From Bacteroidales bacterium UBA3824 (GTDB lineage: Bacteria; Bacteroidota; Bacteroidia; Bacteroidales; UBA3824): DNA of 40,689 nt. The stretch spans positions 23,656 to 64,344 of the forward strand of contig DGIK01000225.1 in assembly GCA_002393195.1 (NCBI GenBank), given 5' to 3'. Positions within the stretch are counted from its first letter, which is position 1; each line of letters opens with the position of its first letter. Below, one piece after another: positions 31,833 to 40,689 of this stretch. A model generated the notes under the pieces. The model was not told the origin of the DNA and did no database searches. It saw only the letters and a program-made list of their open reading frames with translations. The translations under genes were made by a program, and so were the position numbers.

Positions 31833-33080
31833 ATGGAATTAAAACGAGTAGTTGTCACCGGCATGGGATCTATCAATCCCTTAGGCCACAATATAGCCGA
31901 GTTTTGGGAAAGCCTGAAAAACGGGGTAAGCGGCGCAGGTCCAATTACCCGTTTTAATTGCGAAAAGTTCAAGACGAGGTTCGCATGCGAGGTCAAGGAT
32001 TACGACCCTGCCAAGTATTTCGACAGGAAGTCTATTTCCAAGCTCGACCTCTTCACACAGTTTGCGCTCATCTCCACCGACGAGGGCTTCAAGGATTCGG
32101 GTCTCACAGAAGACCAGATAGACCTTGAGCGCGCCGGAGTAATATGGGGATGCGGCATCGGCGGCATCAACGTGATGACCGACGAAGTCCTCGAATTTGG
32201 CAAGGGCGACGGCACGCCCAAGTTTAGCCCCTTCTTCATCCCCAAGATGATCAGCGACATCGCCGCCGGTCAGATTTCGATGAAGTATGGATTCCGCGGC
32301 CCCAACTACGCCACGGTATCGGCTTGTGCCTCGTCCACACACGCTATCATCGATGCTTTCAATTGGATTCGCCTCGGCAAGGCGGACGTGATGATTACTG
32401 GTGGCTCCGAGTCGCCGATAGGCATCGCTGCATTTGCCGGATTCAATTCTATGAAGGCACTCTCCACACGCAACGACGACCCGCAGCACGCCTCAAGGCC
32501 GTTTGACAAGACTCGCGACGGCTTTGTAATCGGCGAGGGAGCTGGATGTCTCGTGCTGGAGGAATACGAACACGCCAAGGCCCGTGGCGCCAAGATCTAC
32601 TGCGAGGTAGGCGGCGGCGGAGCTTCTGCCGATGCTCATCATATCACCGCTCCGCATCCGGAAGGCAAGGGCGCGGCTCAGGTGATGAAGATGGCTATCG
32701 ACGATGCTTGCATCAAGCCGGAGGAAATCGACTACATCAATGTTCACGGCACTTCCACCGGGTTGGGCGACAAGGCTGAGGCTTTGGCTATCAAGCAAGT
32801 ATTTGGCGAACACGCTTACAACTTGAGCATCAGCAGCACCAAGAGCATGACGGGACACCTCCTCGGCGGTGCTGGCGCGATAGAATCGATTGCATGTGTG
32901 CTTGCAATGGTAAATGACACCGTGCCCCCGACTATCAATTTTGAGACGCCGGACCCGGATATCGACCCGAAGCTCGACATCACTCCTAATGTGGCTAAAA
33001 AGCGCAGCATCCGTGCCGCTCTCAACAACACATTTGGCTTTGGTGGACACAATGCTTCTGTCGTGTTCAAGAAGTTGTAG
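31833..33080 (+). CDS. fabF: beta-ketoacyl-ACP synthase II
   Basis: Condensing enzyme that elongates acyl-ACP with malonyl-ACP. The 415-residue protein has the full Cys-His-His triad: Cys165 in VSACASSTHA, His305 in NVHGTSTG and His342 in SMTGHLLGGAG, with the GFGGHNASVVF ending. Length and start (LKRVVVTGMGSINPLG) are standard for FabF. Cluster with acpP upstream and rnc downstream, as in many bacteria. Confidence 0.97.
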   Translation: MELKRVVVTGMGSINPLGHNIAEFWESLKNGVSGAGPITRFNCEKFKTRFACEVKDYDPAKYFDRKSISKLDLFTQFALISTDEGFKDSGLTEDQIDLERAGVIWGCGIGGINVMTDEVLEFGKGDGTPKFSPFFIPKMISDIAAGQISMKYGFRGPNYATVSACASSTHAIIDAFNWIRLGKADVMITGGSESPIGIAAFAGFNSMKALSTRNDDPQHASRPFDKTRDGFVIGEGAGCLVLEEYEHAKARGAKIYCEVGGGGASADAHHITAPHPEGKGAAQVMKMAIDDACIKPEEIDYINVHGTSTGLGDKAEALAIKQVFGEHAYNLSISSTKSMTGHLLGGAGAIESIACVLAMVNDTVPPTINFETPDPDIDPKLDITPNVAKKRSIRAALNNTFGFGGHNASVVFKKL

Positions 33081-33103
33081 GCCCTTAAAATCTTTTAACA
33101 AAG

Positions 33104-33838
33104 GTGTTTACCGGCTTAGTCGCGTTTTTTAAATACGTATTTAGGCTCGATAAAAAGTTTCCAAGGTCAATCAGGAAAATTACGGGCTATTATCCAAATC
33201 ATCTGGAGTATTATAAGACTGCACTCATACACCGTTCCAAATCACTGAAGGCAAAAGGTGGTTTTTTGGTCAACAACGAGAGGCTTGAGTTTCTCGGCGA
33301 TTCGGTGCTCGATTTGCTTATTGGAGAATACCTCTACAAAAAGTTTCCTAACAAGCAGGAAGGGTATCTCACTCAATGCAGGTCGAGAATTGTAAACGGC
33401 GAGAATCTCACTGAGCTCACCAAGCATATCGGGCTCGATAAGCTCGTAAAGACCAATGTGAAGGCAAGCGCAAATGGCGTCCACTTGTATGGCGACGCTT
33501 TTGAGGCTTTTCTCGGCGCACTTTACCTCGACAGGGGATTCAAGGTAGCGGGCAAGTTTATCTACTCTAATGTACTGCCCAATTATCTCGATGTGGTGGA
33601 GCTTGAGCATCACAACCACAATTACAAGTCGCAGATGATTGAGTGGGGGCAGAAAAACAGATATACTGTATCGTTCAAGACTTCGCTCGACGCTCCGGGC
33701 AGTCGTTATTTCTTGTCGCTCGTTACCATCGACGGCAAGGAAATGGGCTCGGGAGTGGGCGTTTCCAAAAAGGAGGCGGAGCAGCTTGCCTCCAAGATGT
33801 GTTTGGAAAAGATTGGAGCACTCCAAGAAGAATGTTGA
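33104..33838 (+). CDS. rnc: ribonuclease III
   Basis: Double-strand-specific endoribonuclease for rRNA and mRNA processing. The 244-residue product starts with GTG at 33104, 23 bases after fabF. The catalytic domain carries the signature NERLEFLGDSVLDL (58-71) and the second acidic cluster YGDAFEAFLGALYLD with the metal-binding Asp and Glu. The C-terminal dsRNA-binding domain (~170-240) has KSQMIEWGQKNRY and SGVGVSKKEAEQLASKM. An N-terminal extension of about 25 residues precedes the domain. A strong terminator follows. Confidence 0.96.
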   Translation: MFTGLVAFFKYVFRLDKKFPRSIRKITGYYPNHLEYYKTALIHRSKSLKAKGGFLVNNERLEFLGDSVLDLLIGEYLYKKFPNKQEGYLTQCRSRIVNGENLTELTKHIGLDKLVKTNVKASANGVHLYGDAFEAFLGALYLDRGFKVAGKFIYSNVLPNYLDVVELEHHNHNYKSQMIEWGQKNRYTVSFKTSLDAPGSRYFLSLVTIDGKEMGSGVGVSKKEAEQLASKMCLEKIGALQEEC

Positions 33839-33868
33839 CATATCGACGACATTCGTAATCTAATTGAA

Positions 33869-33927
33869 AAAGCGGTTTGTGAACAACGTCGTGAAATGTA
33901 TGCGAGATGTTCACAAATCGCTTTTTT
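33869..33927 (+). terminator. rho-independent terminator after rnc
   Basis: A 17-bp stem (AAAGCGGTTTGTGAACA at 33869-33885 with its complement at 33908-33924, one G-T pair), 22-base loop, then T. It ends the acpP-fabF-rnc transcript. Confidence 0.85.
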
Positions 33928-33958
33928 ATTTGTTGATTTGTTGAATGATTGAATTATT

Positions 33959-34534
33959 ATGTTGATAATCAATGATTTCCTAATAGACGAGGACATTTTT
34001 CTCCAAAATTTTGTCTGCGACCTCTCTTCGTGCAAGGGGCGTTGCTGCATCGAGGGCGACCTTGGCGCACCATTGGAGGCAAAGGAACTCGACCTGCTCG
34101 AAAAATATTACCCGAAAGTGAAGCGTTACCTTTCGGAAGACAATCGCAAAGCCATTGAGCAACAGGGATTTGGCGTTGTGGACGATTCGGGAGACCTCGA
34201 TACGCCGCTTGCCAACGATGGCGAGTGTGCATACGTAACGCATCGTGACGGCATCCTCAAATGTGCCTACGAATGTGCCTACCTCGACGGTAAAATTCCG
34301 TGGCGAAAGCCCGCCTCGTGCTACCTCTATCCAATCCGAGTGGGCAAGGCAGGACCTTACAAGACCCTCAAATTTGACCGTTGGCACATTTGCGATTGCG
34401 CGCTCATTAAGGGCGAGAGGCAGGGCGTGCCGTGTTACAAATTTCTCGAAGGCCCGTTGACGGATGTGTTTGGAGAAGATTTTTACCGTCAATTGTGCGA
34501 AGTAGGGGAGGCGTGGCTCGCCTCAAAGAAGTAA
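33959..34534 (+). CDS. DUF3109 family protein, Cys-rich
   Basis: A 191-residue cytoplasmic protein of the DUF3109 family (YkgJ-like cysteine cluster). It holds Cys-rich segments FVCDLSSCKGRCCIEGDLG (~18-36), DGECAYVTHRDGILKCAYEC and PASCYLYPIRV, then WHICDCALI and GVPCYKFL. The conserved cysteines suggest a bound metal, either zinc or an iron-sulfur cluster. The function is not known to me. It stands alone after the rnc terminator, with AT-rich sequence and no clear promoter ahead of it. Confidence 0.88.
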   Translation: MLIINDFLIDEDIFLQNFVCDLSSCKGRCCIEGDLGAPLEAKELDLLEKYYPKVKRYLSEDNRKAIEQQGFGVVDDSGDLDTPLANDGECAYVTHRDGILKCAYECAYLDGKIPWRKPASCYLYPIRVGKAGPYKTLKFDRWHICDCALIKGERQGVPCYKFLEGPLTDVFGEDFYRQLCEVGEAWLASKK

Positions 34535-34579
34535 TTACAAAAAAAAGGAACAACTATTTTTTACGAAATAAACAACAAC

Positions 34580-35428
34580 ATGAAACAATTTTTGCTTACA
34601 ATCTTGCTTGTTTCTTTGTGTGCGCTTGGTGCGTCTGCGCAGAGAGGCGTTGTCAACAAGAAAAAAGCCGCGCCATCCAGCACTTTGAGCGTTGGTATTG
34701 GCGGTGGTACAAGAATCAATTATATTAGAATTACCAATGTTTCGCCCAATCTTCAAGGCGACCCTTTTGCAACCTGGGGCTTCTTGTCGTCCCTGTTTGT
34801 TAGTTGGGATTTTTGGGACTGTCGCATCGGCATCCGTCCGCAGGTGTCGTGGCTGCGTCGCGGCGGAGAATACAACTTATGGGCGGCACAATTACATTCA
34901 AGTGTTTGGTATGATGTAAGGGCGCGTTATATTGATGTGCGCATGCCTATTGTATTCAACTTCCAATCGAAAAACAGCCGTTGCCCCGTAGTGCCATACG
35001 TATTCGCAACGCCGATTTTGGGTTTTGCCTCTGGCGGCGATATTGTACTCAATGGCGGCAGTAGTATTAGTACATCTACCGCTGGCATATATATGGAGAT
35101 GCCAATCACCAAGGCGAATATTGCGAAGCATTATTTGGGCGCAGGTGCGGGCGCGGGCGTCAAGTACAAGTTTGAGATTAATAGGCAAGGATTTTTGCTC
35201 GGCTTGGAAGCTATGTACGACCATGGATTCAACAACACTTACGGCAAGCAAGAGATTGACGGCAAGTCCAACGACGTAGGCAATTTGGTGGAATACAACC
35301 ATGACAAACTCAAGGGCGAACGCTGTTTCAAAGGCATCGAGATGCAGTTGTATTTCGGTATACCCTTCGACCTCAGCATCCAACGTAGGGAGAAGCCTCA
35401 GACCACCCGCAGTGTAAGGAATCTCTAA
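34580..35428 (+). CDS. outer-membrane beta-barrel protein (PorT-like)
   Basis: A 282-residue exported protein (signal MKQFLLTILLVSLCALGASAQ). The mature part has barrel-like strands (TLSVGIGGGTRINYIRI, CRIGIRPQVSWLRRGGEY, YIDVRMPIVFNFQ, PYVFATPILGFASGGD, GAGAGVKYKFEINRQGFLLG, MQLYFGIPFDL) in the order seen in PorT/outer-membrane-barrel families of Bacteroidetes. The end is basic and polar (QRREKPQTTRSVRNL). No specific role. A DUF2135-like lipoprotein gene follows 26 bases later, so the pair may work together at the outer membrane. Confidence 0.78.
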   Translation: MKQFLLTILLVSLCALGASAQRGVVNKKKAAPSSTLSVGIGGGTRINYIRITNVSPNLQGDPFATWGFLSSLFVSWDFWDCRIGIRPQVSWLRRGGEYNLWAAQLHSSVWYDVRARYIDVRMPIVFNFQSKNSRCPVVPYVFATPILGFASGGDIVLNGGSSISTSTAGIYMEMPITKANIAKHYLGAGAGAGVKYKFEINRQGFLLGLEAMYDHGFNNTYGKQEIDGKSNDVGNLVEYNHDKLKGERCFKGIEMQLYFGIPFDLSIQRREKPQTTRSVRNL

Positions 35429-35454
35429 TGTGAAACACTAATTACATAATAAAA

Positions 35455-36567
35455 ATGAAAACAAAAATATTGGTACTTGCAGCCGTGGTGCTGCTGTTGG
35501 GAATCTCCATTCCATCGTGCCTCGACAATGGTGAAAGCACGATTGTTTTGGAAAGTATCAAGGCTCAAAATCAGGATCCTAACCCCGACCCAACTCCCGA
35601 CCCGAACTCCGACCCGAACCCCGACCCTAATCCTAACCAAAATCCCGACCCAAATCCCGACTCACAACTTGACGAAACTACTATCAATGGTGGATGTTAT
35701 TTCCAAATCAGAGATGCCGAGTTCTATGGAGACAACATCCCTTCTGGCTCGTGTGGAGTTTTGGATGTAAATATGAACAATAGGGTGTTGGCTGGCGGCA
35801 CCAATATTGCAACTATCGTTTCTTCTGTGCAATACGATAAGTTTTATGTGGGCATCAAAGGTGTGAGCGGCTATTATGAATATGTGCCAGAAAATTTTTA
35901 TCACGAAGATGGCACTTATGTATATACGATTTCGCTCGAATATTCTATGGACTATCAAAGGGACATCGAGGTTCAGATTTCAGCCAGCAGAGGGGATTGC
36001 GTTTCGGGTATGTTTACCCAAGATATTAAATTTGTGAAAAGTCAGGAGGGCGCGTTGAATGTCGTCCTCACGTTTGACAACGATAAGGATCTCGATTTGC
36101 ATGTGGTGACGCCGTCGGGTATTGAGATTTATTATGGCTATCAAGGAGGCTTTTTTGAGTTCTCCAATGGCGAAGTTGCTTTTATGGGTCTTGATCATGA
36201 TTCAAATGCCGGGTGCGCCATTGACGGACTCAACAATGAAAACATCGTAATCTCGGATGAATTTGTTGAGCCAGGAGAGTACAAGGTTTATGTCGATTTG
36301 TTTTCCAATTGCAATCCCACTATAGCTACCAATTGGACATGTACTGTGCGTTACAAGGGCGAGCTTGTGCAGACCCGTACAGGTAGCAATCCGGCTGTTG
36401 GCGTATTTCCAATTGGCGCAACCGAAATTTGGAACGACGAACCTGACATTCTTGCGATGACATTCGTTGTCTCCACTGGCAAGTCGGGCATTGAAATAAG
36501 CAATGCCTCCTTCACGCCCAACCAACCGAGCAGGGCTTCGTTGCAAAAAATCGCTCGGAAAAGATGA
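35455..36567 (+). CDS. lipoprotein with Asp/Pro repeat spacer and DUF2135-like domain
   Basis: A 370-residue lipoprotein (lipobox SIPSC, Cys22). Residues ~41-73 form a spacer of repeated DPNP units that would hold the rest away from the membrane. Residues ~80-195 are beta-rich and unknown. Residues ~200-325 fit DUF2135/YfaP-like domains (LNVVLTFDNDKDLDLHVV, TPSGIEIYYG, GEYKVYVDLFSNCN, WTCTVRYKGELVQ), with the typical DLDLHV motif. The function of that domain is unknown. The protein ends in a basic stretch (SRASLQKIARKR). The spacer DNA is a run of CCCGAC-type repeats and may vary in length between strains. Confidence 0.78.
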   Translation: MKTKILVLAAVVLLLGISIPSCLDNGESTIVLESIKAQNQDPNPDPTPDPNSDPNPDPNPNQNPDPNPDSQLDETTINGGCYFQIRDAEFYGDNIPSGSCGVLDVNMNNRVLAGGTNIATIVSSVQYDKFYVGIKGVSGYYEYVPENFYHEDGTYVYTISLEYSMDYQRDIEVQISASRGDCVSGMFTQDIKFVKSQEGALNVVLTFDNDKDLDLHVVTPSGIEIYYGYQGGFFEFSNGEVAFMGLDHDSNAGCAIDGLNNENIVISDEFVEPGEYKVYVDLFSNCNPTIATNWTCTVRYKGELVQTRTGSNPAVGVFPIGATEIWNDEPDILAMTFVVSTGKSGIEISNASFTPNQPSRASLQKIARKR

Positions 36568-36586
36568 TTTTGTCAAGGTTTTTTAT

Positions 36587-36594
36587 TACCTTTG
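36587..36594 (+). promoter_or_regulatory. -7 element of accA promoter
   Basis: TACCTTTG followed by CGCC, 51 bases before accA. A TTTG at 36569-36572 is too close (14 bases) for the usual spacing, so the -33 part is unclear. Confidence 0.65.
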
Positions 36595-36644
36595 CGCCAA
36601 TAAAAATTGGACGTCTATACGCCCAGCAAATACATTGAAAACTT

Positions 36645-37598
36645 ATGCAATTACTTGAATTTGAACAGCCGATACAAGAACTCGAAGAGCAACTCGTAAA
36701 GGCAGAAGAGATACAGAAGGCAGGTAGCGTTGACGTGGAACAGACCATCAACGACCTTAAAGCCAAGATTATAAGCACTCGCAAAGATATATACGACAAC
36801 CTCACGCCATGGCAGCGCGTACAAGTGTCGAGACATCCAGAGCGTCCTTATACTTTGGGCTACATCCGCAACATCTGCGACGATTTTATAGAGCTTCACG
36901 GCGACCGCAATATCAAAGACGACACCGCGATGGTGGGCGGCTGGGGTATGATTGGCGGTCAGTCAATCATGTTTGTAGGTCAGCAGAAGGGCGAAAACAC
37001 CAAGCTCCGCCAGTACCGCAATTTTGGCATGGCAAATCCCGAAGGCTACCGCAAGGCTCTCAGGCTCATGCGCATGGCTGAAAAATTCCAGAAGCCGATT
37101 GTTACCTTCATCGACACCCCCGGCGCATATCCGGGCAGCGAGGCTGAGGAGCGCGGTCAGGCAGAGGCTATCGCCCGCAATATCTACGAAATGTTTCGCA
37201 TCAAGACACCCATCATTTGCATTGTGATAGGCGAGGGTGCGTCGGGTGGTGCTATTGGCATTGGTGTTGGCGATAGGGTGTATATGCTCGAAAATACTTG
37301 GTATTCCGTAATTGCGCCCGAAAGCTGTTCGAGTATTCTGTGGCGTAGTTGGGATTTCAAACGCGAAGCCGCCGCAGCTCTCAAGCTCACCGCAAAGGAT
37401 ATGTACGCCAATCATCTCATCGACGGCATCATCCCCGAACCCATTGGCGGTGCGCACACCAACCCAACCGAGATGTACCAGATTGTCAAGAAGGCCATCC
37501 TCGACAACATCGCCGAATTGCAGCAGATACCGATGGAGACGCTCGTCAACAAGCGCATCGAAAAATTCTGCCAGATGGGCGTATTCAACGAGCAATAA
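36645..37598 (+). CDS. accA: acetyl-CoA carboxylase, carboxyltransferase alpha subunit
   Basis: Alpha subunit of the carboxyltransferase that makes malonyl-CoA, the first step of fatty acid synthesis. The 317-residue protein has the family order: N-terminal helices ([14 protein letters not shown]), [73 protein letters not shown] and [15 protein letters not shown] (oxyanion region). Length is normal. accD is not in the window. dnaB follows 30 bases later. Confidence 0.97.
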   Translation: MQLLEFEQPIQELEEQLVKAEEIQKAGSVDVEQTINDLKAKIISTRKDIYDNLTPWQRVQVSRHPERPYTLGYIRNICDDFIELHGDRNIKDDTAMVGGWGMIGGQSIMFVGQQKGENTKLRQYRNFGMANPEGYRKALRLMRMAEKFQKPIVTFIDTPGAYPGSEAEERGQAEAIARNIYEMFRIKTPIICIVIGEGASGGAIGIGVGDRVYMLENTWYSVIAPESCSSILWRSWDFKREAAAALKLTAKDMYANHLIDGIIPEPIGGAHTNPTEMYQIVKKAILDNIAELQQIPMETLVNKRIEKFCQMGVFNEQ

Positions 37599-37628
37599 GA
37601 ATATCCATTTTGATTATATACAATAGAA

Positions 37629-39188
37629 ATGCCATCCACATCTTCTTCATACTCAGACGCCAACAAGGGCGCCAATCGCAACAAGGACGCTAAACTCGTA
37701 GGACACGTCAACGATGCCTACGGGCGCATCCCTCCGCATGATATTGCGCTTGAGGAAGTGGTGCTTGGCGCGATGATGCTCGAACAAGGCGCGGAAATCG
37801 ACGTCCTCAATATCTTGGGCAAAGACAGCTTTTACAAGGAAGCCAATTCCAAGATTTTTGAGGCGATTCTTCAGTTGTCGTCGTCTCAGCAGCCCATCGA
37901 CGTTTACACCGTTGTGGAGCAACTCTCCAAAAACGGGACGCTCGAAGACGTGGGAGGCGCGTATTATGTGGCGTCGCTCACTGAAAAAGTGGGTTCGGCG
38001 GCGCACCTCGAATTTCACGCGAGGATTTTGCAGCAGAAATACATTCAGCGACAACTCATCAAAATATCCACCGAGATAGAAGACAAGGCGTATGACCCCA
38101 CAAGCGATGTTGACGACTTGTTGCAATTCTCTGAAAAATCCATCTTCGACCTCGCCAATGGCAATATCAAGACGCAGACCAAAAGCATGAACGAGATATT
38201 GAAGGAGGCGTTGGATCATATTGAGGAATCTGCCAGACGTACCGACGGATTGTCGGGCGTGCCGTCGGGCTTCACATCGCTCGACCGCATTACACAAGGC
38301 TGGCAAAATAGCGACATGATTGTTGTGGCGGCGCGTCCGGCGATGGGCAAGACCGCATTTATACTTTCAATGGCTCGCAATATGGTGGTCAACCACAAAG
38401 TGCCGGTTTTGATTTTCTCGTTGGAAATGTCGGCGGTGCAGTTGATTAACCGTATCATCGTATCTGAGACGGAACTCCCTTCAGACAAAATACGTACTGG
38501 CAAACTCGAAGACCGGGAGTGGATTCAGCTCGATTCTAAGGTTAAAAATCTCCAAGACGCACCTTTGTATATCGACGATACAGCCGCTATTTCGCTGTTT
38601 GAACTTCGCTCCAAGTGCATCCGCATGAAGTTGCAGCACAATATTGGCATCGTGATGATAGACTATTTGCAGCTGATGACTGGTCCTGAAAGCGTCCGTG
38701 GCAACCGCGAACAGGAGGTTTCCACAATATCGCGTGGTATCAAGCAGTTGGCAAAGGAACTCAATGTGCCAATCATTGCGCTCTCGCAGCTCAGCCGTAA
38801 TACTGTGGCGCGTGGCGGTTCCAATCGTCCTATGCTCAACGACCTCCGCGATTCAGGTGCGATAGAGCAGGACGCCGATATTGTTTGCTTCATCCATCGT
38901 CCCGAATATTACGGACAGTTGCAGGATGAGAGCGGCAATAGCACACAAGGCCTCGGACAGGTGATTATCGCCAAGCACCGTAATGGTGCTGTCTGTGATG
39001 TCAACCTGCATTTCCGCGCCGAGTTTGCAAGATTTGAGGAATGGGATTCTATGGGACTTGTGCAGGGGCTTGCGCCAATGGACGACAATGGCAACATGGT
39101 GCAGTCGTTTGAATCGTCCATCAATAGCGGCGTATCGTCATTGCCGCAGTCCAATGTTCCGCCGTCCGAGATGGATGCACCGTTCTGA
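37629..39188 (+). CDS. dnaB: replicative DNA helicase DnaB
   Basis: Ring helicase of the replication fork. The 519-residue protein has the N-terminal primase-binding domain (PPHDIALEEVVLGAMML), a helical linker, and the RecA-like ATPase: Walker A ARPAMGKTAF (~233-242), Walker B IGIVMIDYLQLM (~341), the switch region ALSQLSRN, and DLRDSGAIEQDADIVCFIHR with the arginine finger region. No intein or insertion is seen. The C-terminal tail (~470-519) is Ser/Pro/Met-rich and looks disordered, ending PPSEMDAPF, somewhat like a protein-docking tip. Confidence 0.97.
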   Translation: MPSTSSSYSDANKGANRNKDAKLVGHVNDAYGRIPPHDIALEEVVLGAMMLEQGAEIDVLNILGKDSFYKEANSKIFEAILQLSSSQQPIDVYTVVEQLSKNGTLEDVGGAYYVASLTEKVGSAAHLEFHARILQQKYIQRQLIKISTEIEDKAYDPTSDVDDLLQFSEKSIFDLANGNIKTQTKSMNEILKEALDHIEESARRTDGLSGVPSGFTSLDRITQGWQNSDMIVVAARPAMGKTAFILSMARNMVVNHKVPVLIFSLEMSAVQLINRIIVSETELPSDKIRTGKLEDREWIQLDSKVKNLQDAPLYIDDTAAISLFELRSKCIRMKLQHNIGIVMIDYLQLMTGPESVRGNREQEVSTISRGIKQLAKELNVPIIALSQLSRNTVARGGSNRPMLNDLRDSGAIEQDADIVCFIHRPEYYGQLQDESGNSTQGLGQVIIAKHRNGAVCDVNLHFRAEFARFEEWDSMGLVQGLAPMDDNGNMVQSFESSINSGVSSLPQSNVPPSEMDAPF

Positions 39189-39253
39189 TTTTTTTTTTAA
39201 AGAATTTGACCTTTCAATTCTTTGTAATTCTTTCAATTAATGGAGGAAAAAAA

Positions 39254-40510
39254 ATGAAAAGGATTTTGTTGTTTTTGATGATGTTGATGGTTGCCGTGCC
39301 GTCCCTTGCCATGAAAATCCTCATTCCGATGGATGCCACGCAGACCAACCATCTGAAGGCCTACGGGGTTTGCTACGCCATCTTGAAAAACGGTGGTTCG
39401 GCAGATTGGCTGCTCAATTATCGTGGTGGCAGTTTTTTGGCGGATTATGCCGACTACATTGTTACCATGTGCCGCGTGAGAAACGTGCGTTTTGAGCAGA
39501 TAGCCGATGCTGCCGCCAACAATATCCTCGCCGAAATCGCCCGCAACGACATCAACATGGAGCAGGTGAAACTCGAAAAAGCCCCAAAAATTGCTGTCTA
39601 TGCGCCCAAGACTTACAAACCGTGGGACGATGCCGTGATGCTCGTATTGACATACGCCGAGATTGATTACACGGTAGTCTATGACGAAGAAATTCTTACC
39701 GGCGAACTCTCCAAATACGACTGGCTCCACGTCCACCACGAAGATTTTACGGGACAGTTTGGCAAATTCTATTCTGCATATAAAAATGCGCCTTGGTATC
39801 GCAACCAGGTCGCCGAGTTCAACGCTTTGGCGCAAAAAATGGGATTTTCCAAAGTTTCGCACCTCAAACTCGCCGTCGCCAAGACTATGAAAGAGTTTGT
39901 CGGCAACGGTGGATTTATGTTTGCAATGTGTTCGGCAACAGACAGTTTTGATATTGCGCTTGCAGCCGAGGGCGTTGACATTTGCCAACCGATGTTTGAT
40001 GGCGACCCCATCGACCCCGATTGCCAGAAAAAACTCGATTTTCGTAAAACCTTTGCCTTCCAGAATTTTACGTTGGAGCTCAATCCCAACGTCTATGAAT
40101 ATGCCGACATCGACGCCACCAACACCCGCAAGGTAAAGAAGGAAAACGATGTGTTTACATTGTTTGATTTTTCCGCCAAGTGGGATCCTGTGCCTACGAT
40201 GTTGTGTCAAAATCATGAAGCTGTCATCGATGCTTTTATGGGTCAGACCACATCTTACCGCAAGGAAGTAATCAAACCGAGCGTCCTCATCATGGGCGAA
40301 AACAAATCTGCAAACGAGGCTCGCTACATCCACGGCGAATACGGCAAAGGTACTTGGACGTGGTACGGAGGACACGACCCCGCCGATTATCAGCATTTTG
40401 TAGGCGACCCGCCAACCGACCTCGACCTTCATCCCAACAGCCCCGGCTACCGTCTCATCCTCAACAACGTACTCTTCCCGGCGGCTAAGAAAAAGAAGAT
40501 GAAGACCTGA
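39254..40510 (+). CDS. conserved secreted protein, GATase-like (often labelled asparagine synthetase B)
   Basis: A 418-residue exported protein. The ATG at 39254 gives signal MKRILLFLMMLMVAVPSLA and is preceded by GGAGG at 39242-39246, a rare Shine-Dalgarno for this phylum; the in-frame ATG at 39206 is not preferred. The mature part begins KILIPMDATQTNHLKAYG, and later has APKIAVYAPKTYKPWDD, VYDEEILTGELSKYDWLHV and GGFMFAMCSATDSFD, which suggest a class I glutamine-amidotransferase-like or ThuA-like fold. I recall Bacteroidetes homologues carrying the label asparagine synthetase B, but no synthetase or Ntn-hydrolase motif is visible, so that name is doubtful. Function unknown. Confidence 0.78.
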   Translation: MKRILLFLMMLMVAVPSLAMKILIPMDATQTNHLKAYGVCYAILKNGGSADWLLNYRGGSFLADYADYIVTMCRVRNVRFEQIADAAANNILAEIARNDINMEQVKLEKAPKIAVYAPKTYKPWDDAVMLVLTYAEIDYTVVYDEEILTGELSKYDWLHVHHEDFTGQFGKFYSAYKNAPWYRNQVAEFNALAQKMGFSKVSHLKLAVAKTMKEFVGNGGFMFAMCSATDSFDIALAAEGVDICQPMFDGDPIDPDCQKKLDFRKTFAFQNFTLELNPNVYEYADIDATNTRKVKKENDVFTLFDFSAKWDPVPTMLCQNHEAVIDAFMGQTTSYRKEVIKPSVLIMGENKSANEARYIHGEYGKGTWTWYGGHDPADYQHFVGDPPTDLDLHPNSPGYRLILNNVLFPAAKKKKMKT

Positions 40511-40528
40511 TAATATTACGCCAATCCT

Positions 40529-40582
40529 ATAAAACCAAGAGGCTGTCTAAAAATCCCATTTTAGACAGCCTCTTGGTTTTAT
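40529..40582. terminator. 24-bp perfect inverted repeat, probable bidirectional terminator
   Basis: Arms at 40529-40552 and 40559-40582 are perfectly complementary over 24 bases with a 6-base loop (ATCCCA). The arm contains GAGGCTGTCTAAAA, a word that also resembles the ends of some insertion sequences. With A-rich and T-rich flanks it can terminate in both directions. The last ~107 bases of the window (40583-40689) hold no feature I can support. Confidence 0.75.
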
Positions 40583-40689
40583 GCAAATAATTAAGATTCA
40601 ATAGTTTTCGGTACTTTTTTGTAATATCGACCAATCTATAACAGCGTATAACCGCCGAAATCTGCCATTTTAGCCATCAAAAAAAATCT

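Noticed and set aside
39233..40432. 399-codon open frame on the minus strand opposite the last gene
   Set aside because: The plus-strand frame has a signal peptide, a Shine-Dalgarno and family-like motifs; the antisense product has biased composition and no motif.
40583..40689. Minus-strand mini frame (MAKMADFGGYTLL) near the window end as the tail of a transposase next to the 24-bp hairpin
   Set aside because: Only 13 codons are visible, and nothing in them identifies a transposase; sequence beyond the window would be needed.

Overview
The window reads as chromosomal DNA of a member of the Bacteroidota, most likely order Bacteroidales. Signs of this are promoters of the TTTG / TAnnTTTG type ahead of many genes (TACCTTTG, TATCTTTG, TAACTTTG), almost no Shine-Dalgarno sequences, lysyl-tRNA synthetase and ribosomal protein S16 with long C-terminal tails, and many family-typical proteins (DUF3127, DUF3109, TonB/M56/BlaI set, patatin-barrel fusion, TlpA-type lipoprotein). 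Species cannot be named from the sequence alone. No tRNA, rRNA, CRISPR array, prophage or intact insertion sequence was seen.

Layout. 1-3419: translation and branched-chain amino acid genes (3' end of lysS, rpsP-rimM-acetyltransferase, ilvC). 3753-11205: envelope genes, namely a Kelch-like lipoprotein, a barrel protein, a small membrane protein, a secreted caspase-fold protein that has lost both catalytic residues, and a patatin phospholipase fused to an outer-membrane barrel. 11220-14462 (minus strand): PAP2 phosphatase, an OB-fold DUF3127 protein, two FKBP prolyl isomerases and a conserved membrane-anchored protein. 14650-19539: a TlpA-like lipoprotein without its CxxC, sppA and ilvD. 19639-25383: an AT-rich accessory island with a toxin-antitoxin operon, two tandem Sel1-caspase genes and a papain-family protease. 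25646-28338: BlaI/M56 regulatory pair, a free-standing TonB-like anchor and a TonB protein. 28487-40510: housekeeping genes (usp, pdxA, deoC, acpP-fabF-rnc, accA, dnaB) with envelope proteins between them.

The most interesting part is the accessory island. Each of the two tandem caspase genes is preceded by a 180-nt leader. The two leaders have diverged in sequence, yet both can form the same two mutually exclusive RNA folds: a long four-helix hairpin (P1-P4), or a 5' hairpin (P0) plus an 18-20 bp helix running directly into a T tract. Compensatory base changes support both folds. This looks like an undescribed attenuator or riboswitch-like RNA controlling a secreted caspase/papain protease cassette. 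The toxin-antitoxin operon and the first caspase gene also share a promoter whose predicted transcript starts with a GNRA-tetraloop hairpin.
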